This document shows positions 1-8,829 of a stretch of 42,192 nt of DNA, in pieces (the first letter of the stretch is position 1; the number at the start of each line of letters is the position of its first letter). A model generated the notes under the pieces. It did not search any database. It saw only the letters and a program-made list of their open reading frames with translations, and was not told the origin of the DNA. The translations under genes and the position numbers were made by a program. Location: positions 16,794 through 58,985 of the forward strand of contig JAGPDF010000018.1 of the NCBI GenBank assembly GCA_018057705.1, written 5' to 3'. This stretch comes from Thermoanaerobaculia bacterium. Lineage in GTDB: Bacteria; Acidobacteriota; Thermoanaerobaculia; Multivoradales; JAGPDF01.

Positions 1-3
1 GGA

Positions 4-675
4 TCAGAGTGCCGCGGACGCCGGCGCGGGAATGACGTAGTGCAGGATGGCGAAGTAGTGGCAGACGCTGCCGGCCAGCACGAACAGGTGCCAGATGAAG
101 TGGTGGTAGCGCAGGCTCTTCCAGGCGAAGAAGACCAGCCCGAGCGTGTAGCAGAGGCCGCCGGCCACGAGCAGGGTCACGCCGCCCATGGGCAGGCGCT
201 CGACCAGCGGCTGGAAGGCGATGAGGCAGGACCAGCCCATTCCGACGTAGAGCAGCACCGAGACGATCGGCGCGCGTCCGAGGGCCACTGCCTTCCAGAG
301 AATGCCGCCGATCGCGCCGCTCCAGACCCAGGCAAAGAGCGACCAGCCCCACGGTCCCAGCAGTGGCCCGAGGGTGAACGGCGTGTAGGTGCCGGCAATC
401 AAGAGGTAGATCGAGGAGTGGTCGATGACGCGCAGCACCTTCTTGGCGCGCACGATCGGGATGGAATGGTAGAGCGTCGATGCCAGGTAGAGCAGGATCA
501 GCGTGGCTCCGAAAACCCACGCTGCCGTGAGGTCCAGCGGGCTGCCGTGGAGGGCGGCGCGGGGAATCAGCACGGCGAGCCCGACGATCGCCAGCACGAC
601 GCCGATGCCGTGCGAGACGCTGTGCGCCACCTCTTCGGCAACGCTGTAGACCGGCAGCTTTGCGTCGTTCGCCAT
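4..675 (-). CDS. Hemolysin III family (PAQR/TrhA-like) membrane protein
   Basis: 223-residue polytopic inner-membrane protein with about seven hydrophobic segments, the usual size of the bacterial HlyIII/PAQR family. Visible family motifs are the N-terminal E-x(n)-H-x-x-x-H stretch (Glu14/15, His18, His22), the YHS motif near His70, the DHSS motif at residues 85-88 and a C-terminal histidine cluster around residues 191-206. Together these form the conserved metal site of PAQR hydrolase-like proteins. Members affect membrane lipid homeostasis and some were named for haemolytic activity; a toxin role here is not supported by context. The start is the ATG at 675, with a TAGAAT box five bases upstream and no Shine-Dalgarno sequence. 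Its start codon overlaps a plus-strand ATG within a CATG. Confidence 0.9.
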   Translation of the reverse strand: MANDAKLPVYSVAEEVAHSVSHGIGVVLAIVGLAVLIPRAALHGSPLDLTAAWVFGATLILLYLASTLYHSIPIVRAKKVLRVIDHSSIYLLIAGTYTPFTLGPLLGPWGWSLFAWVWSGAIGGILWKAVALGRAPIVSVLLYVGMGWSCLIAFQPLVERLPMGGVTLLVAGGLCYTLGLVFFAWKSLRYHHFIWHLFVLAGSVCHYFAILHYVIPAPASAAL

Positions 676-680
676 GGGTC

Positions 681-686
681 ATTCTA
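681..686 (-). promoter_or_regulatory. Candidate -10 box for the hemolysin III gene
   Basis: On the minus strand this reads TAGAAT (5 of 6 to the TATAAT consensus) and ends five bases before the ATG. A start about seven bases downstream of the box would give a leaderless mRNA. No clear -35 is seen. Confidence 0.4.
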
Positions 687-739
687 CTCCCCCTGCCTTT
701 CGACCCGTCTGTGTGCCCGTCTCCGGCGCCCTGGCGCGA

Positions 740-745
740 TACGAT
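740..745 (+). promoter_or_regulatory. Candidate -10 box for the yhhN-pheA unit
   Basis: TACGAT sits six bases before the GTG at 752. It argues for that GTG over the ATG at 674 as start of the lysoplasmalogenase gene. No convincing -35. Confidence 0.35.
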
Positions 746-751
746 GCGCCG

Positions 752-1456
752 GTGAAGACGCCTCGAGTCCCGCCCGTGTGGGCTGCCGGCTGCATCCTCG
801 CGTTGGTCGCGGGAGCGGGACACCTGCTCGCCGAGAGCGCCGGCGTGACCCTCTGGGCGCTCCTCGCCAAGCCGATCCCGGTGCTCCTCCTCCTCGCCTG
901 GGTCGCGCTTGCCGGCGACTCGCCGCTCCGGTGGCCCTTGGCGGGCGGCCTCGCCCTGTCGGCAGTGGGGGATGTGCTGATCCAGCGGCCCGGCGGGTTC
1001 CTCGCCGGCCTCGCCTTCTTCCTCGCCGCCCACCTCGCTTACACGAGCGGATTCTGGCGCGCCAGCCCGAAGCTCCACACGGCGCGCGCGCTGCCGTTCC
1101 TGCTCTTCGGCAGCCTGATGGGCTACTGGATCACCCCGGGCACCGCCGGCATGGCGATTCCGGTCGGCGCCTACATTCTGACGATCAGCGCGATGATGTG
1201 GCGCGCTGCGGCGCTCAACGGCGCACCGCGGCTCGAGCCGCTCGTCGGCCGCCTGGCGACCGCCGGCGCGATTCTCTTCGCGGCGAGTGACAGCCTGATC
1301 GCGATCCATCGCTTTGTCGCGCCGATCGCGTGGTCCGACCCGCCGATCATGATCCTCTACTGGCTCGGCCAGACGGGGATCGCCGCGTCCGCGGTCGTCG
1401 CCGGCCGCGCCCCGACGGCGGGCGCCGCGCGCCCGGCGGTCGGAGGCGCGCGATGA
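752..1456 (+). CDS. YhhN/TMEM86 family lysoplasmalogenase-like membrane protein
   Basis: About 234 residues with roughly eight hydrophobic helices, matching the YhhN/TMEM86 family. Characterised members hydrolyse the vinyl-ether bond of lysoplasmalogens in the membrane. Typical features visible are the small-residue-rich GDVLI-type segment in the middle (ALSAVGDVLIQ) and a conserved AASDSLIA motif near the C terminus. An in-frame ATG at 674 would add 26 non-hydrophobic residues and overlap the divergent gene's start codon. I prefer the GTG at 752, which follows a TACGAT box and gives a protein starting just before the first helix. Its stop overlaps the pheA start (ATGA), so the two are probably translationally coupled. 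Substrate specificity is inferred from family only. Confidence 0.8.
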   Translation: MKTPRVPPVWAAGCILALVAGAGHLLAESAGVTLWALLAKPIPVLLLLAWVALAGDSPLRWPLAGGLALSAVGDVLIQRPGGFLAGLAFFLAAHLAYTSGFWRASPKLHTARALPFLLFGSLMGYWITPGTAGMAIPVGAYILTISAMMWRAAALNGAPRLEPLVGRLATAGAILFAASDSLIAIHRFVAPIAWSDPPIMILYWLGQTGIAASAVVAGRAPTAGAARPAVGGAR

Positions 1457-2610
1457 CCCGGGACGTCCCTCCGCAGAACCAGAACGAGCGCCCCGCCGAC
1501 CTGCAGGCGCTGCGCGAGGCGCTCGAACGGATCGACCACCGCCTGCTGCGTCTGCTGCGCGAACGAATGGATCTGGTCGAAGGTGTCGCCGAGGCAAAGC
1601 TGGGCAGCGCCTGGCCGTTCCGGGATCCGGCCCGCGAAGACCGTCTGCTCCTGCGCTTGCGACAGAGTGCGGTGGAGGAGGGGCTCGACCCGCACGAGGT
1701 CGAGCGGCTCTATCGCGTCATTCTCGACATGTCGGTCGCCCACCAGCAGGCGTTCGTGCGCGCCCTCGAAACGACGCCGCTCCGGGTCACCTATCAGGGG
1801 GCGGAGGGCTCGTACAGCCATCTCGCGGCGCAGCGCCAGTACTCCGGGCGGCCCGGTGGCGTGCTGCTCACCGGCTGCGAGACCTTCCGGCGCGCCGCGG
1901 AGGCGGTGCTCTCGGGCGAGGCCGACCTGGCGCTCCTGCCGATCGAGAATACGACTGCCGGCAGCATCAACGAGACCTACGATCTCCTCGGCGAGGGCGG
2001 CCTCACGATTACCGGCGAGGTCATCGCCGCGATCGAGCACTGCCTGCTGGGGCTGCCCGGCTCGACGGTCGAGGAGCTCTCCGCGGCGCTCTCGCATCCG
2101 CAGGCGCTCTGGCAGTGCGAGGGGTTTTTTCGCGCCCATCCACATATCCGGGCACAGGCGGAGTTCGACACCGCGGGCGCGGCGCGCAAGGTGAAGGAGT
2201 CGGGGGACCGGGCGCTCGCGGCCATAGCGAGTTTCGCGGCGGCTTCGACCTATGGACTCGAAGTGCTCGTGCGCGGCATCCAGACCCAGGCCGGAAACGC
2301 CACCCGCTTCGTCGAGATGGGGCTGCACGCCGTGCCGGTGGCGGAGACGGCGCGGGTGAAGAGCTCGCTGCTGCTGGTTCTCTCCGATCGGCCCGGAGCC
2401 CTGGGCGAGGTCCTGCAGGAGCTCGCACGCCGGGGTCTCAATCTCACCAAGCTCGAATCCCGCCCGATTCCAGGCAACCCGTGGTCGTACCGTTTCTACC
2501 TCGACGTCGACGGCCACGCCTCAGCGACCGTCTTCCAGGAGGCACTGGCGGCGCTTGGCGCCCTGACGACCGATCTTCGCCTCCTCGGCACCTATCCGGC
2601 CGCCGGGTGA
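1453..2610 (+). CDS. pheA: Bifunctional chorismate mutase/prephenate dehydratase
   Basis: 385-residue P-protein of phenylalanine synthesis, converting chorismate to prephenate and then to phenylpyruvate in the cytoplasm. Three domains are visible. An AroQ-type helical chorismate mutase lies at about 17-100, with a Lys in the AEAKLG motif near 49. The prephenate dehydratase domain at about 112-290 has the GxxGSYSH loop near 116, an IENTTAGSI motif and the catalytic TRF triad at 284-286. A C-terminal ACT domain runs from about 303 with GALGEVL and the ESRP motif at 335, the usual phenylalanine-binding feedback site. Length is normal. The start is the ATG at 1453, overlapping the upstream stop by four bases; the open frame further upstream is out of family. 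Feedback inhibition by phenylalanine is expected from the intact ACT motifs. Confidence 0.95.
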   Translation: MTRDVPPQNQNERPADLQALREALERIDHRLLRLLRERMDLVEGVAEAKLGSAWPFRDPAREDRLLLRLRQSAVEEGLDPHEVERLYRVILDMSVAHQQAFVRALETTPLRVTYQGAEGSYSHLAAQRQYSGRPGGVLLTGCETFRRAAEAVLSGEADLALLPIENTTAGSINETYDLLGEGGLTITGEVIAAIEHCLLGLPGSTVEELSAALSHPQALWQCEGFFRAHPHIRAQAEFDTAGAARKVKESGDRALAAIASFAAASTYGLEVLVRGIQTQAGNATRFVEMGLHAVPVAETARVKSSLLLVLSDRPGALGEVLQELARRGLNLTKLESRPIPGNPWSYRFYLDVDGHASATVFQEALAALGALTTDLRLLGTYPAAG

Positions 2611-2632
2611 GCCAGAAAGCGGATTCCCAGTC

Positions 2633-3343
2633 ATGAAACCGACCGAGCTCCTGGCCCGCGCCCCCACCGGCGACGGGGACGAGATGACCCTGACCCGGCG
2701 CGACGGCGCCTACTACCTGAATCTGAAATCGAGCGGCGAGCTGATGACCAGCCGGGCCCACGGCTCGGAGAAGGCGCTCGCCACGCTCGCCATTGCCGCG
2801 ATGCCGAAGACCCCCCGTCCCCGCGTCCTGGTCGGTGGCCTGGGCTTCGGCTACACGCTGCGCGCAGCGCTCGACGCGCTGCCGCCTGACGCCGAGGTGG
2901 TGGTCGCGGAGCTCTTCGACCTGGTGCTCACCGCGAACCGCGGCGAGGTCGGCGAGCTCGCCGGCCGGCCGCTCGACGACCCGCGGGTCTCGGTGCGCAT
3001 GGGCGACGTCCGCGACGCGCTCGGCGACGCGACCTTCGAGGCCATCCTGCTCGATGTCGACAACGGCCCCGAGGCGTTCACGCTGGCCGCCAATTCGCGG
3101 CTCTACTCCGGGAAAGGACTGGCCCGGCTGGCGCGAAGTCTCGTTCCGCGCGGCATTCTCGGCATCTGGTCGAATGCGGAAGGTCCCCCGAGCGAACCGG
3201 TCCTGCGCCGGTTCGAAACCTCCGGCTTCTTCACCCCGTGGGTAGAGCGGACGCGTTCCCGCGAGCGCGGTCGCGGCGCCCATCACACCATCGTCCTCGC
3301 ACGGCGCCTGCCGCCGGAGCGGGCGGAGGCCTCTGCGGACTAA
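2633..3343 (+). CDS. Spermidine-synthase-like / SAM-type fold protein
   Basis: 236-residue cytoplasmic protein with a class I methyltransferase/polyamine-synthase fold. A nucleotide-binding GGLGFG loop is at 68-73, an acidic residue ends the next strand (VVVAELFD), and a GDVRDAL motif is followed by a LLDVDNGP strand. This matches the group usually annotated as spermidine synthase-like. It is shorter than true spermidine synthases (about 280 residues) and lacks the N-terminal beta-barrel region, so polyamine synthesis is doubtful; a methyltransferase-like role is equally possible. It follows pheA by 22 bases and is probably cotranscribed. Its TAA stop overlaps the smc stop on the other strand, so the two genes converge with no spacer. 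Confidence 0.7.
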   Translation: MKPTELLARAPTGDGDEMTLTRRDGAYYLNLKSSGELMTSRAHGSEKALATLAIAAMPKTPRPRVLVGGLGFGYTLRAALDALPPDAEVVVAELFDLVLTANRGEVGELAGRPLDDPRVSVRMGDVRDALGDATFEAILLDVDNGPEAFTLAANSRLYSGKGLARLARSLVPRGILGIWSNAEGPPSEPVLRRFETSGFFTPWVERTRSRERGRGAHHTIVLARRLPPERAEASAD

Positions 3344-6300
3344 GCCGAAACGGCGGCTGCTTCGGGGTGGACCTCTTCGAGGGCCACTGTCACCAGCTTC
3401 GACACGCCGCGCTCTTCCATGGTTACGCCGTAGAGCGTGCTCGCGACCTCCATGGTGAGCTTGTTGTGGGTGATGACGATGCACTGCGTCTCCTTGGCGA
3501 GCTCGCGCAGCATGCCGACGAATCGCAGCGTGTTGATGTCGTCGAGCGGTGCGTCGACCTCGTCGAGGATGCAGAACGGCGAAGGCTTGGTGCGGAAGAG
3601 CGCGAAGAGCAGCGCAATCGCAGTCAGCGCTTTCTCGCCGCCGGAGAGCAGCATCAGGTTCTGCAAGCGCTTGCCGGGCGGTCGCGCCACGATCTCGATG
3701 CCGCTCTCCATGAGGTCTTCTTCGTCGAGCAGGCGCATCTCGGCTTCGCCGCCGCGGAACAGATCGACGAAGGTCTTCGAGAACTGGGCGTTCACCTGGG
3801 CGAACGCCTCCTTGAAGCGCTCGCTCGAGGTCTGGTTGATCTCCTTGATGGTGTGACGCAGCGACTCGACCGAGGCGGCGACGTCGGCGCGCTGCACCGA
3901 GAGGAACTTGTGGCGCTCCTCCTCGCCGCTGTACTCGTCGGCGGCAAGGACGTTCACCGGGCCGATGGCCTCGATCTGCTCCTTGATCCGCGCCAGATCG
4001 ACCTCCATCTCGGCGAGGTTCGGCGGCAGCTCGCCCGGAATCTCGGGCAACGGCTCGCCGAAATGCTCGGCATGCTCGGCGCCAAGATGGGTGGCGTCGT
4101 GCTCGAGGCCGACCAGGGCGATGCGGAGATTCTCCACCTCGCCGCGGGCCTGGTCATGCTCGCGGCGAACGGCGGCGAGCGCTTCCTGGCGCGCCCGCGC
4201 GCCCTGGCGCTCGCCGTCGAGGCTCTCGCCATCGCGCCGCAGCAGCTCCTCGCCGCCAGCGCGCAGGTCGAGCGCTTCCTGGAGCTCGCGCTCCGCCTGC
4301 TGCATGGCGGCCTCGAGCTCGCTCTTCCTCGCCGCGAGCGTGGCGGACTCTTTCATCCACTCCTCGATCTGGCGCTCCGCGGCGGCGATCTCGCGCGCCA
4401 GCCGGGAGCTCTCGCGGTCCATCGACTGCAGCCGCTCGGTGAGCACGTCGAGCTGTCCGCGCCGGCCGGCACCGAGGGCGCGCTGGGTCTCGCGCTCCTT
4501 GCGAGCCGCTTCGACCTCCTTCTGGAGCTCGTCGAACTGGAGCTCCTGGGCGGCGTGTCGCGCCTCGAGACCCTCGAGGTCACCGCCGAGGCCGAGCTGA
4601 ACCTCGCCGAGGCGGGCGAGCTCGGAGGCGAGGCGCGCCTGCTCGCGCTGCAGCCCCTCTTCGGCTTCGGTCAGGCGCTGATGCCGCCCGGCGAGGTCGT
4701 CGCGGCGGGAGCGCACGCCGGCCTGCTCCTGCTTGAGCGCACCGGCCGCCTCCTGCGCGCGGTGGATGGTCTCGGCGACGGCGGCTCGCGCCGCGACGAG
4801 CTCCTGAATCTCGCTCTGGGCGGCGAGGATGCGCTCCTCGAGCCCCGGCAGGAGGTCGGCGAGATCGGTCAGCTCGCTGGCGCGGGCAAGGAACCCGGGC
4901 TGCTGCTCGTCGCTCTGGAGGTGGATCAGGCCGCCCTGCATCCAGAGCCGGTCGCGGGTCAGGAACGAGACCCCCGGGTGACGGCGGGCGAGCCGCTCGG
5001 CGTCCTCCGGAGTGGCGACGAGGTAGGCCGGCGGGAGAGCCTGGGCGACCTCCGGTTCGAGGCCGAGGGCGTCGCCGAGCGACGCGACGATCGCCGGATC
5101 GTCCGGCCACGGCCAGGCCCCGCCACCGGCGATGGCCTCACCATCCTCGGCGGAGAGCGGGGTGAGGAGCGTCCCCGAGGCATGGGCGCTGTCGGCGAGC
5201 AGGGTCGCGACCTCGCGCGCCGGCAGCTCACCCGAGAGCACGACCGCGTCGATCAGGTCGCCGAGGTAGAGGTCGAGGCTGCGCTCCCAGCCGCGCATTA
5301 CGTGAATGCGGGTGCCGAGCGTCGCGGGCTCGGAGATGCCGAGCGCCGCGAGATGTTCGGCGAGCGCCCGGCCTTTCTCCCGATCGCCTTCGGCGAGCTC
5401 GGCAAGGAAGCGCTGGCGCTCCGTTCGTCCGGTGCGTTCGTGTTCGAGCGTGCGCAGGACGTCGGCGGCGGTGGCCTCCCGGGCCAGGAGCTCGGCGAGA
5501 GTTTCGCGCGCCGCCGTGAGCTCGAGGTGGCGCTCTCCCAGCAGGGCCTCGATTTCGGCCAGACGGGCGTTGGCCGTGGCCAGGCCGCGGCTCGCCTCGG
5601 TGATCTCCTGCGAGCGCAGCGCGAGCTCGTCGAAGAGATGGCGCTGGCGGAAGCTGCTCTTTTCCGACTCGATCTGCTCGCGATGGATCCGGTTGCGCAG
5701 CGCCGTGAGCTCGCCCAGCGAGGCGAGGAGCTCCTGGCGCGCCGCCTCGAGGCGCGCTTCGGCGGCCGCCGCGACCGATTCGACCTCGCGCAGCCGGGCG
5801 CCGTCCGCCTGGACGAGGGCCGCCGCCTGATCGTGCTCGACGATCAACCGGGCGCGACTGGCGGTGAGCTCGCCGACCGTGCGGCCGTGGGCTTCGAGAT
5901 CCTCCCGCCGCTTGCCGGAAACCGCCTGTCCGGCGGCGACCCGGGCGTCGATCTCGGCGATCGTCCGCCGGGTGCCGGAGAGGAACTGCTGGCGCCCTGC
6001 GATGGTCGCGCCGAGCTCGGCCTGGCGGCGCGACTTGTCGGAGAGCTCCGTGGCGAGCCGGTCGATCTTCTCGCGCAACTCGGCGAGCTCGGCCTCCTGG
6101 CGGTGGATGTTGGCGGCGAGGTCGGTCTCCCTCGTCTGTGACTCGCCGAGGGCGATGCGGCGCTCCGCGAGCTCGCTCGCGAGGCGCGACCAGCGCCCGC
6201 CGAGGACCGCACGGTGGAGCGTCTTCCACTCCGCCTGGCGCTCCTGGAATCGGCGCGCGGCCCCTGCCTGGCGCTTGAGCGAGCGCAGGTTGCGCTCGAT

Positions 6301-6903
6301 CTCGCTCACGATGTCGTCGAGTCGCAGGAGGTTCGCCGTCGCCTCTTCGAGCTTCAGCTCGGCGATCTTCTTGCGCGCCTTGTAGCGGGTGATCCCGGCC
6401 GCCTCTTCGATCAGCTTGCGGCGCTCCTGGGGCTTCCCCGAGAGGATGAGGCCGATCTTCCCCTGCTCGATGACCGAGTAGGCTCGGATGCCCAGTCCGG
6501 TGTCCATCAGCAGGTCCTTGATCTCCTTGAGGCGGACCGTCTTGCCGTTCAGGCGATACTGCGACTCACCCGTGCGGAAGACGCGGCGGGAGATCGTCAC
6601 CCTCCCGTCCTCCCCCAGGGCGCCGCCGGCGAAGCTCGCGTCGGCCAGGAAAGAGAGCGTGACTTCGCCCATGCCGAGAGGCTTCCTCTTCTCGGAGCCA
6701 TTGAAAATGACGTCTTCCATGGTGTCGCCGCGCATCGATTTGGCGCTCTGCTCGCCGAGAACCCAGGTGATGGCGTCCGAGAGATTCGACTTCCCGCAGC
6801 CGTTCGGACCGACGATGCCGGTGATCCCGCCCGCGAACAGGACGTGCACGGGGTCGACGAAGGACTTGAAACCAGAGACATCGAGGCGTTCGAGCTTGAG
6901 CAT
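3340..6903 (-). CDS. smc: Chromosome segregation SMC ATPase
   Basis: 1187-residue structural-maintenance-of-chromosomes protein, full length for the bacterial family. The N-terminal head has the Walker A loop GPNGCGKSN at 32-40 and a Q-loop in YSVIEQGKI. A long coiled coil (about 170-500), a hinge at about 515-660 and a return coiled coil follow. The C-terminal head carries the ABC signature LSGGEK near 1084 and Walker B ending DEVDAPLDD near 1113. The protein homodimerises and acts with ScpA and ScpB, which are not in the window, to load at origins and organise the nucleoid. The ATG at 6903 follows a GGGGA-like ribosome-binding site. It lies 84 bases after the permease gene on the same strand, so it may be cotranscribed or have its own weak promoter. 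Confidence 0.98.
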   Translation of the reverse strand: MLKLERLDVSGFKSFVDPVHVLFAGGITGIVGPNGCGKSNLSDAITWVLGEQSAKSMRGDTMEDVIFNGSEKRKPLGMGEVTLSFLADASFAGGALGEDGRVTISRRVFRTGESQYRLNGKTVRLKEIKDLLMDTGLGIRAYSVIEQGKIGLILSGKPQERRKLIEEAAGITRYKARKKIAELKLEEATANLLRLDDIVSEIERNLRSLKRQAGAARRFQERQAEWKTLHRAVLGGRWSRLASELAERRIALGESQTRETDLAANIHRQEAELAELREKIDRLATELSDKSRRQAELGATIAGRQQFLSGTRRTIAEIDARVAAGQAVSGKRREDLEAHGRTVGELTASRARLIVEHDQAAALVQADGARLREVESVAAAAEARLEAARQELLASLGELTALRNRIHREQIESEKSSFRQRHLFDELALRSQEITEASRGLATANARLAEIEALLGERHLELTAARETLAELLAREATAADVLRTLEHERTGRTERQRFLAELAEGDREKGRALAEHLAALGISEPATLGTRIHVMRGWERSLDLYLGDLIDAVVLSGELPAREVATLLADSAHASGTLLTPLSAEDGEAIAGGGAWPWPDDPAIVASLGDALGLEPEVAQALPPAYLVATPEDAERLARRHPGVSFLTRDRLWMQGGLIHLQSDEQQPGFLARASELTDLADLLPGLEERILAAQSEIQELVAARAAVAETIHRAQEAAGALKQEQAGVRSRRDDLAGRHQRLTEAEEGLQREQARLASELARLGEVQLGLGGDLEGLEARHAAQELQFDELQKEVEAARKERETQRALGAGRRGQLDVLTERLQSMDRESSRLAREIAAAERQIEEWMKESATLAARKSELEAAMQQAERELQEALDLRAGGEELLRRDGESLDGERQGARARQEALAAVRREHDQARGEVENLRIALVGLEHDATHLGAEHAEHFGEPLPEIPGELPPNLAEMEVDLARIKEQIEAIGPVNVLAADEYSGEEERHKFLSVQRADVAASVESLRHTIKEINQTSSERFKEAFAQVNAQFSKTFVDLFRGGEAEMRLLDEEDLMESGIEIVARPPGKRLQNLMLLSGGEKALTAIALLFALFRTKPSPFCILDEVDAPLDDINTLRFVGMLRELAKETQCIVITHNKLTMEVASTLYGVTMEERGVSKLVTVALEEVHPEAAAVSA

Positions 6904-6952
6904 TCCAGATTCCCCAGGGAAGGGAGCGAACCTAGCAGAGCCAGCGGCAGTT

Positions 6953-6965
6953 CCACAACCTGTGG
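6953..6965. repeat. Short inverted repeat between znuB and smc
   Basis: Five-base arms CCACA and TGTGG flank three bases, in the 84-base gap between the permease stop and smc start. It could be a small operator or a weak hairpin. The sequence alone does not decide. Confidence 0.25.
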
Positions 6966-6987
6966 GGGTATCCTATGGCAAGCGCAG

Positions 6988-7872
6988 CTAGATATGGGTG
7001 GAACCCGCCTCCCCGGGCCGGTCGGATCGGCTGGAGGCCGCCTCTCTGAGATGCCGGATCCAGGCGATCGCTCCGGAACCCGCCAGCAGGAGGCCGAAGA
7101 TGCAGACGATGGTCGGTCCGGTGGGCAGGTCCATGCTTTCCCATTGCGTCGAGAGCAGGAGGCCGGAGAGGCCGGCGGCGAGCGCCACCCCCCAGCCGAT
7201 CGCCAGGCGCGTCGCGATCCGCGAGGAGAGCAGCGCGCCGCAGACCGCCGGCACGATGAGATACGAGAACACAAGATAGACGCCGGCGAGACGGACGAAG
7301 CTGGTGACGACCAACCCGAAAGTGGCGTAGAAGAGGAAGTCCCAGAGTCGCACGCTCATTCCCTGGCGCTCCGCCTCGAGCTCGTCGAAGGACACCAGGT
7401 GGAATTTGCGGCGCAGAGCGAAGTGGAAAGCGCCGACTGCCGCGAAGAGAACGAGGGTGCTGAGCACCGCCTCGCGCGAGACCAGCAGGAGATTGCCGAC
7501 CAGGAGGTTCTTGATCTCCTCGTCTCCTGCGGCCGTCCGCGAGAGCACCAGGGTCGAGGCCGCTGCCGCGACGATGTAGAGGACGCCGATGATCGCCTCC
7601 TGCGGCACCCGGGCATGGCGGAAGCGGGTGAGCGAGAAGAGCGCCGCGCCGGCCAGGGTGAAGGCCGTTGCCAACACATGGGGAAGATGCCCGTGGTCGG
7701 GATCGGCGCCGAAGAGGATCGCCGTCGCGATGCCGAGCGCCGCGATCTGCGCCAGCGCGAGATCGACGAAGATGATCCCCCGGCCGACGACGTGGAGTCC
7801 GAAATAGACGAGGAGCGCGGGCAGCAGGATCAGGGCGACGAGTGGCCAGAACCAGAGTGTCAGAAGGTCCAT
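6988..7872 (-). CDS. znuB: ABC-3 family zinc/manganese permease (ZnuB-like)
   Basis: 294-residue inner-membrane permease with eight or so hydrophobic helices, the length and motif pattern of ZnuB/MntB proteins (ABC-3 family). The N-terminal ALLVYFGLHVV-type helix, the VDLALAQIAALG coupling region and the late VFSYLIVPAV helix are characteristic. It would form the channel for a periplasmic metal delivered by the ZnuA-type protein just upstream, from which it is separated by only 10 bases. A GAGGA ribosome-binding site precedes the ATG. No ATP-binding subunit gene adjoins it, which is unusual for this transporter family. Zinc is the likeliest cargo, but manganese cannot be excluded. Confidence 0.88.
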   Translation of the reverse strand: MDLLTLWFWPLVALILLPALLVYFGLHVVGRGIIFVDLALAQIAALGIATAILFGADPDHGHLPHVLATAFTLAGAALFSLTRFRHARVPQEAIIGVLYIVAAAASTLVLSRTAAGDEEIKNLLVGNLLLVSREAVLSTLVLFAAVGAFHFALRRKFHLVSFDELEAERQGMSVRLWDFLFYATFGLVVTSFVRLAGVYLVFSYLIVPAVCGALLSSRIATRLAIGWGVALAAGLSGLLLSTQWESMDLPTGPTIVCIFGLLLAGSGAIAWIRHLREAASSRSDRPGEAGSTHI

Positions 7873-7882
7873 GGCTGGGTCC

Positions 7883-8815
7883 TCAAGGCTGCTTCGCCAG
7901 CGCCTGCGCGATGCGTTTCACGTTGGTGTCGATCAGTTCGACGTAGGTCTCCGTCCCCGGGATGCCGCCGGGAAACTGGCAGACCTCGACCACCTGCGCG
8001 CCGTTGTGTGCCGCGACCGACTCGGCAGTCTTGCGCGGCTGGTAGGGCTCGAGCAGCAGCACGCGGATGTTCTGCGCCTGCATTTTCGCTATGACCTGGG
8101 CCAGGTGGGGAGGCGAGGGCGGGATGCCGGGCTTGGGTTCGAGAAAGGTACTCGCATCGAGTCCGAACCGGTGGCTGAAGTAGCGCCAGGTCGGGTGATA
8201 GGTGACGATGGGGCGCCCCTTGAACGGCGCCAGGATCTCCGTCCATTCGCGGATCTTGGCGTCGAGCGCGGCGGTCGAGGTCGCGAGGTTCGTCTGGAAG
8301 CTCTGCGCGCCGGCCGCATCCAGTGCCGTGAAGACCCGCGCCAGGTGCGCGGCGACGACCTTGGCGTTCTCCGGGTCGAGCATGAAATGAGGATTGCCGG
8401 CGAGGTGGGTGTCGCCCTGCGAGCGGTCCGCCGACTGCGGAATGTCGAGGAGCTTTATGCCCTGCGAAGCCACGACGCGGCCCGGCGCGCCGGCGAGGAT
8501 GCGCGGATTGCGCGCCCCGTCGAGCAGGGGAGCGAGCCATCCGATCTCGAGCTCGGCGCCGCCTTCGATCAGCACGTCGGCGCGATGCATCGCCACGATC
8601 TGACTCGGCCGGGCGTCGACGAAATGCGGGTCTTCGGTCGGTTTGGCGATCGTGGTGACAGTCACCCGGGCGCCGCCGATCTCTTTCGCGAGCGCGCCGT
8701 ACTCGGAGGTCGTGGCGACGACCTTGAGCTCGGCAAGGCCTGCGGCGGGCGTGAGGAGCGTGGCCGCCAGGCAGACGGCGCTGGCGAAGAGCGGGTTTCT
8801 CGTGCCGATGTTCAT
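7883..8815 (-). CDS. znuA: Periplasmic metal-binding protein of a zinc ABC transporter (ZnuA-like)
   Basis: 310-residue cluster A-I solute-binding protein. An N-terminal signal peptide (hydrophobic residues about 9-26, ending in an A-x-A-like GLA site) is followed by the mature start ELKVVATTSEYGAL. Histidines expected as metal ligands are visible in DPHFVDARPS, GNPHFMLDPEN and TYHPTWRYF; the fourth, acidic ligand region is near EPYQPRKTAE. No long His-rich loop is present. The ATG at 8815 has a GAGGG ribosome-binding site five bases upstream; an ATG at 8827 has none, so I chose 8815. The gene lies 14 bases downstream of the outer-membrane protein gene and 10 bases upstream of the permease. 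Confidence 0.88.
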   Translation of the reverse strand: MNIGTRNPLFASAVCLAATLLTPAAGLAELKVVATTSEYGALAKEIGGARVTVTTIAKPTEDPHFVDARPSQIVAMHRADVLIEGGAELEIGWLAPLLDGARNPRILAGAPGRVVASQGIKLLDIPQSADRSQGDTHLAGNPHFMLDPENAKVVAAHLARVFTALDAAGAQSFQTNLATSTAALDAKIREWTEILAPFKGRPIVTYHPTWRYFSHRFGLDASTFLEPKPGIPPSPPHLAQVIAKMQAQNIRVLLLEPYQPRKTAESVAAHNGAQVVEVCQFPGGIPGTETYVELIDTNVKRIAQALAKQP

Positions 8816-8829
8816 GGTAGCCCTCATGC

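Noticed and set aside
40-1290. Long plus-strand open frame opposite the hemolysin III gene
   Set aside because: Lacks family motifs and runs through two real genes in other frames. Long shadow frames are common in GC-rich coding DNA.
3238-6141. 967-codon plus-strand open frame antisense to smc
   Set aside because: Its composition is a Leu/Glu/Arg-rich mirror of the coiled coil; it is antisense to a recognisable smc with intact motifs.
6214-8094. Long plus-strand open frame antisense to smc and znuB
   Set aside because: Shadow of two well-supported minus-strand genes with motifs; it has no start signal or domain.
8815-8827. Alternative ATG at 8827 for the zinc-binding protein
   Set aside because: No ribosome-binding site, while the ATG at 8815 has GAGGG at good spacing. 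The signal peptide works from either start.
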